From contig NZ_CP077683.1 of the NCBI RefSeq assembly GCF_019063845.1, forward strand, positions 4,270,501 to 4,334,500: DNA of 64,000 bases, written 5' to 3'. Positions 35,950 to 48,499 of this stretch are shown here, one piece after another (position 1 is the first letter of the stretch; each line of letters begins with the position of its first letter). Both the position numbers and the translations under genes were made by a program. This stretch comes from Geomonas subterranea. Lineage in GTDB: Bacteria > Desulfobacterota > Desulfuromonadia > Geobacterales > Geobacteraceae. A model generated the notes under the pieces. The model had not been told where the DNA came from and did not search any database. It worked only from the letters and a program-made list of their open reading frames with translations.

Positions 35950-37143
35950 CTACAGTTCGGCGAGGATCTCCCTCAAGGTGGCGATCATCTCGTCCACTTC
36001 CTTCTTGCCGACGATGAGCGGCGGAACGAAGCGGAGCACCTTCTCCTGGGCGCAGTTCAAAAGGAGCCCGCGGGAGAGCGCGGCCTTGACGATGTCGCCG
36101 CCGGGGATGGCGAGTTCCACGCCGATCATGAGGCCGATGCCGCGCACCTCGGTGATCAGGCTCGGGAACTTCTTGCCCAGCGTCTCCAGTTCGCCCATCA
36201 GGTACTCGCCGATCTCCTCGGTGTGGTTCAGGATCCCTTCCTCCTGGATGGCGCGTACCGTGGCCACCGCGGCGGCGGTCACCAGCGGGTTGCCGCCGAA
36301 GGTGGAGCCGTGGGTCCCCGGGGTGAAGGATTCCGCCAGCTTGTCGGTGGCGAGCATGGTCCCGATCGGGGCTCCGCCGGCCAGCGCCTTGGCGAGGGTC
36401 ATGATGTCCGGGGTGATGCCGAAATGCTGGTGGGCGAACATCTTGCCGGTGCGTCCCATCCCCACCTGGACCTCGTCGAAGATCAGGATCAGGTTGTTCT
36501 CGTCGCAGATCTTGCGCACTTCCTGGAAGTAGGAGGCGTCCGGTACCACCACGCCCCCCTCGCCCTGGATCGGCTCCAGCATCACGGCGCAGGTGCCGGG
36601 TCCGATGGCATCGCGGAGCGCCTGGGCGTCGTTGAAGGGGATGTGGCGGAAGCCGTGCAGGAGCGGATCGAAGAACTTCTGCACCTTCTCCTGGCCCGTG
36701 GCGGAAACGGTGGCCATGGTGCGGCCGTGGAACGAGGAGATGGCGGTGATGATCTCGTAACGGTCGAGCCCGTACTTCTCGCGGCTGTACTTTCTGGCCA
36801 GCTTGATGGCTGCCTCGTTCGCCTCGGCGCCCGAGTTGCAGAAGAACGCCTTGTTGGCGAAGGAGAGGTTGCACAGGAGCTCGGCCAGCTCGATCTGGCT
36901 CGGGATGTGGTAGTAGTTCGAGCAGTGGATCAGCTCCGCCGCCTGCTTGGCGAGTGCCGCGGTGACCTTGGGGTGGCAGTGCCCCAGGTTGTTGACGGCG
37001 ACCCCGGCCAGGAAATCGAGGTAGCGTTTGCCGTCCGCGTCCCAGAGGTAGCACCCCTCGCCCTTCACCGGCACCAGCGGGTACCGTCCGTACGTCTTCA
37101 TGATGTATTTGTCAGCCTTCTCGATCCAGGCAGATGAATTCAT
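35950..37143 (-). CDS. argD: Acetylornithine aminotransferase
   Basis: The 397-residue class III PLP aminotransferase converts N-acetylglutamate semialdehyde to N-acetylornithine. It carries GVAVNNLGHCHPKV, NSGAEANEAAIKLARKY, FDEVQVGMGRTG (Asp for PLP), and the PLP Lys in LAKALAGGAPIG (about 250). AAGGAG lies before ATG 37143. It starts 58 bases after the argB stop. Confidence 0.96.
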   Translation of the reverse strand: MNSSAWIEKADKYIMKTYGRYPLVPVKGEGCYLWDADGKRYLDFLAGVAVNNLGHCHPKVTAALAKQAAELIHCSNYYHIPSQIELAELLCNLSFANKAFFCNSGAEANEAAIKLARKYSREKYGLDRYEIITAISSFHGRTMATVSATGQEKVQKFFDPLLHGFRHIPFNDAQALRDAIGPGTCAVMLEPIQGEGGVVVPDASYFQEVRKICDENNLILIFDEVQVGMGRTGKMFAHQHFGITPDIMTLAKALAGGAPIGTMLATDKLAESFTPGTHGSTFGGNPLVTAAAVATVRAIQEEGILNHTEEIGEYLMGELETLGKKFPSLITEVRGIGLMIGVELAIPGGDIVKAALSRGLLLNCAQEKVLRFVPPLIVGKKEVDEMIATLREILAEL

Positions 37144-37201
37144 ATCTAGCTCCTTAAAAGCGGGACTAGGGCCCCCAATCTCCAGCCCCTAGCCCCTGCA
37201 G

Positions 37202-38080
37202 TTACGCCTGTATCTCCGTCCCGATCCCGACGTTGGTGAAGATCTCCAAGAGGATGGCGTGTTCGATCCGGCCGTCCACGATGTGGGCCTTCTTGACCCC
37301 GGCGGCAAGCGCGTCGGTGCAGCAGGTCACTTTCGGAATCATGCCGCCGGTGACGGTGCCGTTTTCGATCAGCTCGGGGACATCGGCCAGCGGGATGCTC
37401 GAGAGCAGCTCCCCTTCCTTGTCCTTCACGCCGGAAACGTCGGTCAAGAGGATCAGCTTCTCCGCGCCCAGCGCAGCGGCAACCTTGCCCGCCACGACGT
37501 CCGCGTTGATGTTGTAGCTCTGCCCGTCGCGACCCACACCCACCGGCGCGATGACCGGAATGAAACCACCCTTCTCCAATGCCTGCAAAATGGCGGGGTT
37601 CACTTCGACGACGTCGCCCACAAAGCCGATGTCGACCATCTCGACCCCGCCGTCCTCTCGTCGGATTTCCTGGAGCAGCTTCTCGCAGAGCAGGAGACTC
37701 CCGTCCTTGCCGGAAAGACCGGCGGCGCGCCCGCCGTGCTGGTTTATGTAACCCACCACCTCGCGGTTCACCTGGCCGGTCAGGACCATCTCTACGACAC
37801 CCATGGTTTCGCCGTCGGTGACGCGCATCCCTTTGACGAACTCGGACACTATCCCGTAGCGCTTCAGTGTCTCGTTGATCTGCGGACCACCGCCATGCAC
37901 TACCACGGTGTTGATGCCGATGTATTTGAGCAGGATGATATCAAGGGCAAAAGACTTTCTCAGCTTCTCTTCTGCCATGGCGTGCCCGCCGTACTTGATG
38001 ACGATGGTCTTCCCCGAGAAACGCCTGATATAGGGAAGAGCCTCCATGAGTGTGCTCGCCTTCTCTATGAGATGCTGCAT
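37202..38080 (-). CDS. argB: Acetylglutamate kinase
   Basis: The 292-residue amino-acid kinase phosphorylates N-acetylglutamate, the control step of arginine synthesis. It has [11 protein letters not shown] with the catalytic Lys, [10 protein letters not shown], and a C-terminal Lys in [10 protein letters not shown]. Length and the N-terminal helix suggest the hexameric, arginine-inhibited type. A promoter candidate lies just upstream, so argB probably heads the operon. Confidence 0.97.
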   Translation of the reverse strand: MQHLIEKASTLMEALPYIRRFSGKTIVIKYGGHAMAEEKLRKSFALDIILLKYIGINTVVVHGGGPQINETLKRYGIVSEFVKGMRVTDGETMGVVEMVLTGQVNREVVGYINQHGGRAAGLSGKDGSLLLCEKLLQEIRREDGGVEMVDIGFVGDVVEVNPAILQALEKGGFIPVIAPVGVGRDGQSYNINADVVAGKVAAALGAEKLILLTDVSGVKDKEGELLSSIPLADVPELIENGTVTGGMIPKVTCCTDALAAGVKKAHIVDGRIEHAILLEIFTNVGIGTEIQA

Positions 38081-38121
38081 GAGTGCCTCTTCTAGCGTTA
38101 ATTAGTGCACAGAAAGTCGTT

Positions 38122-38149
38122 AATATAGCAGATAGGGGGAAATAATCAA
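38122..38149 (-). promoter_or_regulatory. Promoter candidate for the argB-argD-argF series
   Basis: On the minus strand TTGATT (38149-38144), a 16-base spacer and TATATT (38127-38122) with TGC just before it (extended -10) lie about 45 bases upstream of argB. Confidence 0.5.
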
Positions 38150-38177
38150 CTTCAAACAGGGGGAAGCCTCAGGGTTT

Positions 38178-39311
38178 TCAGGGGCTTTGGCTGGTTTTGC
38201 TGGGGAGGGTGATGACGACCCGGGTGCCGACGTTTTCCTCGCTGTCGATGCTGACGGTGCCGCCGTGCATACGGATGAACTCGCGCACGTAGAACAGGCC
38301 GAGCCCGAAGCCGCGCACCTGGCCGGTATGTTCGGCGTCGACCTGGTAGAACTTCTCGAACAGCTTGGGCAACTGCTCCGTGGGGATGCCGATGCCGTTG
38401 TCCTGGACGGTGATCTCGCACTGCCCCTCGAGGTTTCTGAGAGTGACGCAGACGATGCCGGTTTCCTTGGAGAACTTGATGGCGTTGTCGATTACCTGGC
38501 GCACCGCAAAGCTGATCTTGTCGCGGTCCAGCATCATCTCGGGGACCGTGTCCTGGGTGATGTGGGTGGTCACGCCGGGGCGGTCGGAAAGTTCCTGGGC
38601 TTCCTGCAAGAGTTTGGGGAGCAGCAGGTTGAGGGTGCAGGGCTCAAGGTGCAGCCCGGCGCCACTGTCCATGACCGAGGAGAAGGTGAGCAGGTCGGTG
38701 ACCAGGTTCCCCAGGTAACAGGCCTCGTTGTAGATCAGCTTGATGTGTTCCTTGGCGCCGTCGTCGGAAGGGTCGATGATCCCGGCGGCGAGGTTCTGCA
38801 GGAACAGCGATATCGAGGTGATCGGGGTGCGGAACTTGTGGGAGACGAGCGACAGGAACACGGTCTTGAAGCGGTCCAGGTTCCTCAGGTTGGCGATCTC
38901 TTCCTTGAGGGCCTTCTTCACCAGCGCCTTGCTGATGGCGCTCTTCAGCTGCAGCAGGTTGAGCGGTTTGGTGATGAAGTCGTCCGCATCGGCCTTCAAG
39001 GCCTTGAGGATCAGGTCCTTGTCCGCGAAGCCGGTCATGATGATCACCACCATGGTCGGCTCCCGCTCCTTCAGCTTCTTGAGCAGCTCGATGCCGTCCA
39101 TCCGGGGCATCATGACATCGCTGAGGATGACGTCGATGCCGCCGCGCAGGAAGATCTCGTACGCCTCCTGCCCGTCCGCCGCCTCGACTATGTCGTAGTC
39201 GTTGAGCACTCTCTTGCAGAGGTCGCGGATCACCCCTTCATCGTCGACGATGAGGATGGTCTTCTTGTCCTGCGAAAGCTCCTGGCTGTTGTGGGCGGTC
39301 AGTTCGAGCAT
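38178..39311 (-). CDS. Response regulator receiver - histidine kinase protein
   Basis: The 377-residue protein has an N-terminal receiver (about 17-130; IVDDEG, phospho-site D65 in LSDVMMP, Lys in TKPLN), then a HisKA part with H158 in SLVSHKFRTP and an ATPase domain with N box DNAIKFS, DNGIGIP and GFGLGLFY. There is no membrane segment. In such REC-kinase proteins the receiver controls the kinase. The usual HE after the His is HK here. The partner and signal are unknown. Confidence 0.9.
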   Translation of the reverse strand: MLELTAHNSQELSQDKKTILIVDDEGVIRDLCKRVLNDYDIVEAADGQEAYEIFLRGGIDVILSDVMMPRMDGIELLKKLKEREPTMVVIIMTGFADKDLILKALKADADDFITKPLNLLQLKSAISKALVKKALKEEIANLRNLDRFKTVFLSLVSHKFRTPITSISLFLQNLAAGIIDPSDDGAKEHIKLIYNEACYLGNLVTDLLTFSSVMDSGAGLHLEPCTLNLLLPKLLQEAQELSDRPGVTTHITQDTVPEMMLDRDKISFAVRQVIDNAIKFSKETGIVCVTLRNLEGQCEITVQDNGIGIPTEQLPKLFEKFYQVDAEHTGQVRGFGLGLFYVREFIRMHGGTVSIDSEENVGTRVVITLPSKTSQSP

Positions 39312-39374
39312 AGGGATGTCCCGGTTGTGCTGAATTATCTGCCTGTTTTGCTTCTCGCCTGGTTAGTCGCTATC

Positions 39375-39437
39375 TTCCCCCTCCTGGGGAGGGGACGACG
39401 GTCGAAGCTCCTCCCCCGGAGGGGGAGGGGGGAAGGG
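39375..39437. repeat. GGGAGGGG-type hairpins between alaS and the REC-kinase gene
   Basis: CCCCCTCC..GGAGGGG and CTCCCCC..GGGGGAG hairpins occupy the 136-base gap, directly after the alaS stop. Confidence 0.5.
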
Positions 39438-39447
39438 GCCGGATGAT

Positions 39448-42075
<2,628 letters not shown>

Positions 42076-42131
42076 AAAAAAACCTCAGTAAAATGGAATA
42101 TCTGAACCTGGTAACGGTTGTGCGTTGTCAT

Positions 42132-42169
42132 TCTCCCTCTCCCCCCGGGAGAGGGGCGGGGTGAGGGCG
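42132..42169. repeat. CCCTCTCCC/GGGAGAGGG repeat, single arm
   Basis: One hairpin of the type paired at 19.5 and 20.2 kb, with its GGGGTGAGGG tail, lies in the recX-alaS gap. Confidence 0.5.
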
Positions 42170-42261
42170 CTCCTTCCATCACGTACGCCGGCCCGGGGGA
42201 TCGCTCCCCATGGCACTTCCCTCACCGAGGCCACCCTCTCCTGCAGGGCGGGATGTGGGGC

Positions 42262-42351
42262 GGGCGAATGATCATTCGCCCCTACAGGTGCTGTGTGCTC
42301 CACACCTTTCCCGGGACCATCGCCTCAGTAGGGGCGAATAACTATTCGCCC
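42262..42351. repeat. Back-to-back pair of GGGCGAAT..ATTCGCCC repeats
   Basis: One unit at 42262-42286 (GGGCGAATGATCATTCGCCC then CTACA) and one in opposite orientation at 42329-42351 (GTAGGGGCGAATAACTATTC then GCCC). Here the TACA ends face each other, the reverse of the arrangement at 20701-20812. The pair lies between recX and alaS. Confidence 0.65.
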
Positions 42352-42355
42352 GCCT

Positions 42356-42817
42356 TCAATCCTCGTGCGCCTTCAACTCGCGGAAGATGGCGGAAAGCGA
42401 GAACCCCTTTCTCTGCAGGTACCCCACGATGCGCCGCTTTTCCTTGTCGGAAGCCGTGGCGGCGTCGAAACCGGGATAGCGCCGCTCCATCAGCTGCGCC
42501 AGCAGCCCGGCCTCGCTGTACTCCTGCGCCAGCTCGTCCAGCACCTGGTTCACGATGGCACCCGCGACGCCGCGGCGAGAGAGCTCCAGCTTCAGCCTGG
42601 GGCCGACCCCCTTGCCGTTTCTGAGCGCCGAAGAGGCATAGCTGCGGGCGAAGCGCAGGTCGTCCAGGTAGCCCAGCTCTTTCACGCGGGCCACGCTCGC
42701 CTCGATCTCCGGTTCTTGGTACCCCTTGGCGGAAAGCTTCTTTCTGAGCTCCCCCTCGGAATGGTCGCGCAGGGTCAGGATGCGGAGGCAGCAGTCGAAG
42801 GCCGTGCCGCGCTGCAC
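42356..42817 (-). CDS. recX: RecX regulator of RecA
   Basis: The 153-residue protein has tandem three-helix RecX repeats: CLRILTLRDHSEGELRKKLSAKG, ARVKELGYLDDLRFARSY, GPRLKLELSRRG, and a final YLQRKGFSLSAIFRELK. RecX restrains RecA filaments. The GTG start directly follows the pilT stop (TAG GTG). recA-pilT-recX order puts it near its target gene. Confidence 0.88.
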   Translation of the reverse strand: MQRGTAFDCCLRILTLRDHSEGELRKKLSAKGYQEPEIEASVARVKELGYLDDLRFARSYASSALRNGKGVGPRLKLELSRRGVAGAIVNQVLDELAQEYSEAGLLAQLMERRYPGFDAATASDKEKRRIVGYLQRKGFSLSAIFRELKAHED

Positions 42818-43975
42818 CTAGTACTTCTCGATGACCAGCTCCTTGTCGCCACCCTCGGCCGGCGCTTCCGCTTCCTCGAAGTTGTCCCAACTGGAGTCGG
42901 AGGTGGAGGAGATGCCGGAGACCTTGAGAGCGAAGTCGTCTGGATTGCTGGACTGGCGCAGGGCCTCTTCGTAGGTGATCAGCTTCCTGCTCAAAAGCTG
43001 CATGAGCGACTGGTCGAAGGTCTGCATCCCGTAGCTGGTATGCCCCTGGGCGATGGCGTCCGGGATCTGCTTGGTCTTTTCCTTGTCGTCGATGCAGTCC
43101 CTGATACGGGCGGTGCCGATCATGACCTCGACCGCGGGAACGCGCCCCTTGCCGTCGATGCGGGGCACCAGGCGCTGCGAGACGACTCCCCTCAGTATGC
43201 CGGCCAGCTGCATCCTGACCTGCCTCTGGTGGAAGGGGGGGAAGACGGAGATGACCCTGTTCACCGTCTCGGCGGCGTCCAGGGTGTGCAGGGTGGAGAG
43301 GACCAGGTGGCCGGTCTCGGCCGCGGTGAGCGCGGTCTCGATGGTCTCGTAGTCGCGCATCTCGCCCACCAGGATGACGTCCGGGTCCTGGCGCAGAGCC
43401 GAGGTGAGGGCCTTGCCGAAGGTGAGCGTGTCGAAGCCCACCTCGCGCTGGCTGATCAGGCTCTTCTTGTCCTTGTGCAGGTACTCGACCGGGTCCTCGA
43501 TGGTGATGATGTTGCAGGTCCGGTGCTCGTTGATGTAGTCGATGATGGAGGCGAGCGTCGTGGACTTGCCGGAGCCGGTGGTGCCGGTGACGAGGATCAG
43601 GCCACGCTGCTCGAGCGCCAGCTTCTTCAAGACCGGCGGCAGGTTGAGCGTCTCCAGCGTCGGGATGGCGATCGGGATGGCGCGCAGCACCATCGCGACG
43701 GTCCCGCGCTGGGCGAAGGCGTTGACGCGGAAGCGTCCGAGACCCGGCACGCCGTAGGAGAGGTCCGTCTCGTAGTTCTCCTCGAAGATCCGCTTCTGGC
43801 GCTCGTTCATGATGGAGAAGGCCATGTTCCTGACCGCCTCGCTGGAGAGCCTTTCAGCGTTGGGGATGGCACGCAGGGAGCCGTCGATCCTGACGATGGG
43901 GGGAAGTCCCGCCTTCAGATGGATGTCCGACCCCTTCGCCTTCATGGCTATGGCGAGGATCTCGTTGAGTTGCAT
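42818..43975 (-). CDS. PilT-family type IV pilus retraction-type ATPase
   Basis: The 385-residue secretion-superfamily ATPase has the PAS-like N-domain (AKGSDIHLKAGLPP), Walker A GTTGSGKST (about 140), Asp box EDPVEYLH, Walker B DVILVGEMRD, and His boxes. The PilT hallmark AIRNLIRE is here RIRDCIDD, followed by AIAQG, and it has an acidic tail. So it is a PilT/PilU paralogue rather than the clear main PilT. It lies three bases from the recA stop and touches recX. Confidence 0.9.
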   Translation of the reverse strand: MQLNEILAIAMKAKGSDIHLKAGLPPIVRIDGSLRAIPNAERLSSEAVRNMAFSIMNERQKRIFEENYETDLSYGVPGLGRFRVNAFAQRGTVAMVLRAIPIAIPTLETLNLPPVLKKLALEQRGLILVTGTTGSGKSTTLASIIDYINEHRTCNIITIEDPVEYLHKDKKSLISQREVGFDTLTFGKALTSALRQDPDVILVGEMRDYETIETALTAAETGHLVLSTLHTLDAAETVNRVISVFPPFHQRQVRMQLAGILRGVVSQRLVPRIDGKGRVPAVEVMIGTARIRDCIDDKEKTKQIPDAIAQGHTSYGMQTFDQSLMQLLSRKLITYEEALRQSSNPDDFALKVSGISSTSDSSWDNFEEAEAPAEGGDKELVIEKY

Positions 43976-43978
43976 GGT

Positions 43979-44995
<1,017 letters not shown>

Positions 44996-45036
44996 CCTTT
45001 ATATCTCCTTAGCCTTGTCAGGCGCTGTTTTGAGTC

Positions 45037-45050
45037 TGGTTCTGGAACCA
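45037..45050. promoter_or_regulatory. Palindrome before recA
   Basis: TGGTTC and GAACCA flank TG, 42-55 bases before the recA start. It does not match the reported Geobacter LexA pattern GGTT-N2-C-N4-G-N3-ACC or the E. coli CTGT-N8-ACAG box. It may be an operator for another damage regulator. Confidence 0.35.
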
Positions 45051-45105
45051 ATCACACATAACACAACTAAAACCGCAAAGGCAAATGCAAAGGCGACCAA
45101 AGGCA

Positions 45106-45247
45106 TCTGTTCTACGTTCTATGTTCCACGTTCTACGTTAAAACCTCGAAAATCGACCTGCCCACCCCGGCGCGAGCGCCGGTTTTCCCGCGCCGCCGCC
45201 CAAAGCAGTTAACGTAGAACCCGAGAACGTAGAACCTGGAACGTGTT
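45106..45247. repeat. Inverted GTTCTACGTT-type repeat before recA
   Basis: The left arm holds GTTCTACGTTCTATGTTCC and ACGTTCTACGTTAAAAC; the right arm holds TTAACGTAGAACCC, GAACGTAGAACCTGGAACG and TTTTAAAAC. Each arm has repeats of ACGTAGAAC or its complement. The right arm reaches the stop codon of the sensor kinase. The 45 bases between contain a GC-rich hairpin. Confidence 0.6.
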
Positions 45248-47218
45248 TTAAAACAGCGCCGGCTGGATCAGCTCCTGCTCCAGCGGCAGCACGAGGAAGA
45301 AGGAACTCCCGTCGTCGCTCTCCACCCAGACCATGCCGCCGTGCGCCTCGACCATCCCCTTGACGATGGCGAGCCCGAGCCCGGCACCCTTGCCTTGCCG
45401 CCTGCCGCTGGAATGGTGCCTGATGTCCCCCACCTCGTAGAAGATCTCGAAGATGCCCTGCTGCTCGTGCAGCGGAATGCCGATGCCGCAGTCGCGCACC
45501 TCGACTTCGAGGTAACAGCGCTCGCCGCAGCGCTTGAGGAAATCGGGGTTGAAGCGCTGGAGGGTGTGGGAACGCTGGTGCAGGTCTTCCCGCTGGACCA
45601 CCCGGCCGTTGACCACGATCTCGCCCCCCTCGGGGCTGAAGCGGATGGCGTTCAAAAGGAGCTCGTAGAAGACCCGCTCCAGGTAGCCGCAGTCCCCCTG
45701 GAAAAAGGGGAGGTGGTCCAGGTCGCGCAGCGTCACCACCTGGCCGCGCTCCTCGAACAGGGGCTGGAGCTGGTCCAGGAGGTTTTCGAGCAGCATCCTC
45801 AGGTGGATCGCGGAGGTCTCCAGCCCTTCCCGGCGCGACTCCAGCCGGATCAGCTTCAAAAGGTCGGCGACCAGCGCCTTTAGCCTCAGCCCGCCGTCGC
45901 GCACCATCTCCAGTACCCGGCAGGCGTCCTCCTGCGAACTCCACCCCTGCTGCAGCAGGTGGTCGACGCCTGAGATGATGCTGGTCAGCGGCGTGTTGAA
46001 CTCGTGGGAGACCATCCCCAGGAACTGGTTCTTCATGCGGTCGAGCCGGACCTGCTCCAGGTGCGCCCGCTCCACCAGTGCAAGGTTCTGCTTCAGTTTC
46101 GACTCGGAAAGGGAGAGGTTGTGGCTGCTCTTCTCCAGGAGCCGGTGTGAGCGCAGCAGCTCCTCGCTCTTCCACGTAAGCTCGGAGAAGAGCCTCATCT
46201 GCTCGATGATGCTCCCCATCTGCTTGCCCACCGTCTCCATGAAGCGCAACTCTTCCGGGGCGTAGCTGTGGGGGGGGCGGTGGATAAGGTGTATCACCCC
46301 GACCAGGTGCTCCTGCGAACTGATCGGGATGGAGGTGAGGCTCCCCCATTCCGCGCCGGCATCGCCCAGCGGCACGATGGAGACCTCGCGGAAGCTGTCG
46401 GGGTTGTTCAGGCTTTCCTCGAGCACCTGCGCGAGGTCGGGGGAGGCGTGCATGGAGGCGCACAAGGTGGGGGAGGGGGGCTCGGAGGCGGCGAGGTGCA
46501 GGGTTCCCCCTTCGGCACGGAACAGCTCCATCAGCTCGAGCAGTGTCCCTTCCTGCACCGCCTTCAGCTCGGTCCCCACGTTCATGCTGGTCAGCATGTT
46601 GTTGAGGATGGAGAGTTCGCGGTTTCTCTGCCAGATCTCCCGCTCGGTGCGGCGCTTGTCGGTGATGTCGCGCAACAGGCAGTGCGCCACCTGCTCGTCC
46701 CCGAGGTCGATCAGCCGCGCGTTGATCTCGCCCAGGAAGCAGGAGCCGTCTTTTCGTATCAGCCGCACCTCGTCCCAGTCGGCCTCCCCCTGCCGCACCA
46801 GCTGGTACAGGAAGGTGCGGAGACGCTCGTGCTCGCAGGTGTCGAGCAGGTCGCGCACCGCCATGGTGCGAAGCTCGTCCTTGGTGAAGCCGAAAAGCGC
46901 GCGCCCCAGCCGGTTCTCCTCCTCGAGCTCGGCCGTTTCCACGTTGAAGATGAAGATGGCGTTGCCCGCCCCTTCCAAAAGGCTCTTGTAGCGCCGCGCG
47001 CTCTTGGCCGCCTCCTGCTGCATCTCTCCGATCTCGCGGCGCAGGCCGTCCACCATGGTGGCCTCACGCTGCTTGAAGAGCGCGACGAAGCACAGGAGCA
47101 CAGCCGCCAGCGAGACCGAGACGCCGAAGTGCAGCAACCCGGACAGCGGCGTGTACTGCTCGATCAAAAGGAGCAGCGGTTCGCAGGCGACTATCAGTAA
47201 CAGCGGCGCGAAGTGCAA
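45248..47218 (-). CDS. Membrane sensor histidine kinase with PAS and GAF domains
   Basis: The 656-residue protein has two N-terminal membrane helices (about 3-20 and 30-48), a short coiled coil, a PAS domain (about 76-190; YKSLLEGAGNAIFIFN to LLRDITDKR), a GAF-like region (about 205-350), a coiled linker, HisKA with MVSHEFNTPLTS (about 404) and an ATPase domain with LLLNAIRFSPEGG, DCGIGIP and GAGLGLAI. The start is TTG 47218 after a weak GGGGAAA; no ATG precedes the first helix. No response regulator lies next to it. Confidence 0.85.
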   Translation of the reverse strand: MHFAPLLLIVACEPLLLLIEQYTPLSGLLHFGVSVSLAAVLLCFVALFKQREATMVDGLRREIGEMQQEAAKSARRYKSLLEGAGNAIFIFNVETAELEEENRLGRALFGFTKDELRTMAVRDLLDTCEHERLRTFLYQLVRQGEADWDEVRLIRKDGSCFLGEINARLIDLGDEQVAHCLLRDITDKRRTEREIWQRNRELSILNNMLTSMNVGTELKAVQEGTLLELMELFRAEGGTLHLAASEPPSPTLCASMHASPDLAQVLEESLNNPDSFREVSIVPLGDAGAEWGSLTSIPISSQEHLVGVIHLIHRPPHSYAPEELRFMETVGKQMGSIIEQMRLFSELTWKSEELLRSHRLLEKSSHNLSLSESKLKQNLALVERAHLEQVRLDRMKNQFLGMVSHEFNTPLTSIISGVDHLLQQGWSSQEDACRVLEMVRDGGLRLKALVADLLKLIRLESRREGLETSAIHLRMLLENLLDQLQPLFEERGQVVTLRDLDHLPFFQGDCGYLERVFYELLLNAIRFSPEGGEIVVNGRVVQREDLHQRSHTLQRFNPDFLKRCGERCYLEVEVRDCGIGIPLHEQQGIFEIFYEVGDIRHHSSGRRQGKGAGLGLAIVKGMVEAHGGMVWVESDDGSSFFLVLPLEQELIQPALF

Positions 47219-47254
47219 GGTAGTTTCCCCTGTACCGGCATTGTTATGGCCCCG

Positions 47255-48499
47255 TCAGTCGGGGACCGCTGCTCCGTGGCGGATGAGGAGGTATTCGCGC
47301 AGCATGTTGAGCGCGGTGAAGCAGGTGATGGCGCGGACCCGGGTCCGGTCTCCCTGGAAGTTGCAGCGTTCGACCCGGCACGTCCCGCCGTCGGCCAGCG
47401 CGATGTACACGGTGCCGACCGGTTTGTCCTCCGTGCCGCCGTCCGGCCCGGCGATGCCGGTCACCGAGAGGGCCAGGTCGCTGCCGGCGGCCTCGCGTGC
47501 GCCTTGGGCCATGGCGCCGGCGACTTCGGCGCTGACCGCCCCGTGCCCCTCGATCAGCCCGGGCGGCACCTGCAGCATCCGGCTCTTGGCGGCGTTGCTG
47601 TAGGTCACGTTTCCTTCCAGGAAGTAGGCGGAGCTTCCGGCCACGGCGGTGATGCGCGCGGCGATCAAGCCGCCGGTGCAGGATTCGGCCAGCGCCAGGG
47701 TGAGGCCGCTCTCCCGGAACAGGCGCGCCAGCACGTCGTCCATGGTATCGGCGCCCTCGGCGAAGAGGAACCGGGCGAGCCGCTGTCTTACCTCGGCGGC
47801 CCCTTCCCGGAGCGGGGCCTCGTCCTTGGCGGCCGCCCGCAATATCACGTGGATCTCCGGGTACTTCACGCAGTAGGCGAGCTCCACGCCCCCCCCTTCC
47901 GGGATGGCGCCGTGCAGGCGCTCCGATATGGCCGCTTCCGGGATGCCGAAAACCTTCAGGGTGATCCTCCGCCACGGCGCCGGGAGCCGTTTCGCCAGCT
48001 CGGGGAGCACCGTTTCCGCCAGCATCCGCTCCATCTCGAAGGGGACGCCGGGGAGGAAGAAGAGTTCGGCGCTCCCGATGGCGACCACGAAACCGCAGGC
48101 GGTTCCGAGGGGGTTCGGGATCAGCCGGCACCCCTTAGGGACCAGCGCCTGGCGGCGGTTGGCCGGGTGCAGCGGCTTCGCGATCCTCTTTTCGAATGCG
48201 GCCAGGTGGTCCAGCGCCGTTTGCGATAGTTCCAGCTCGACTCCTGCGGCCCGCGCCGCCGCCTGCGCCGTGTAGTCGTCGGGCGTGGGGCCGAGCCCGC
48301 CGGTGACGATGACGGCATCGCTGACGAGGGCCAGGTCGCCAAGGGCCTGCACGATCGCCTCCTCGTCGTCCGGTACCGTGATGTGCCTGAAGACCCGGGC
48401 GCCGCAGTCGTAGAGCCGGTCCGCGATGTGGCTCGCGTTGGTGTCGGTCACCTCGCCGGTGAGGAGCTCGTCCCCTATGGAAAGGATGGCGATCTTCAC
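47255..48499 (-). CDS. cinA: CinA family protein
   Basis: The 414-residue protein has an N-terminal molybdopterin-binding-like domain (ILSIGDELLTGEVTDTNA, TGGLGPTPDD) and a C-terminal nicotinamide-nucleotide amidase domain (LALAESCTGGLIAARIT, YSNAAKSRML, SVTGIAGPDGG). It cleans up NMN, and possibly ADP-ribose. The GTG start 48499 overlaps the pgpA stop (GTGA) and follows GAGG. Linkage with recA is seen in many bacteria. Confidence 0.94.
   Translation of the reverse strand: MKIAILSIGDELLTGEVTDTNASHIADRLYDCGARVFRHITVPDDEEAIVQALGDLALVSDAVIVTGGLGPTPDDYTAQAAARAAGVELELSQTALDHLAAFEKRIAKPLHPANRRQALVPKGCRLIPNPLGTACGFVVAIGSAELFFLPGVPFEMERMLAETVLPELAKRLPAPWRRITLKVFGIPEAAISERLHGAIPEGGGVELAYCVKYPEIHVILRAAAKDEAPLREGAAEVRQRLARFLFAEGADTMDDVLARLFRESGLTLALAESCTGGLIAARITAVAGSSAYFLEGNVTYSNAAKSRMLQVPPGLIEGHGAVSAEVAGAMAQGAREAAGSDLALSVTGIAGPDGGTEDKPVGTVYIALADGGTCRVERCNFQGDRTRVRAITCFTALNMLREYLLIRHGAAVPD

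Noticed and set aside
45001..45060. LexA box before recA
   Set aside because: The palindrome TGGTTC-N2-GAACCA does not fit the LexA patterns I know, including the GGTT-N2-C-N4-G-N3-ACC form reported for Geobacter.
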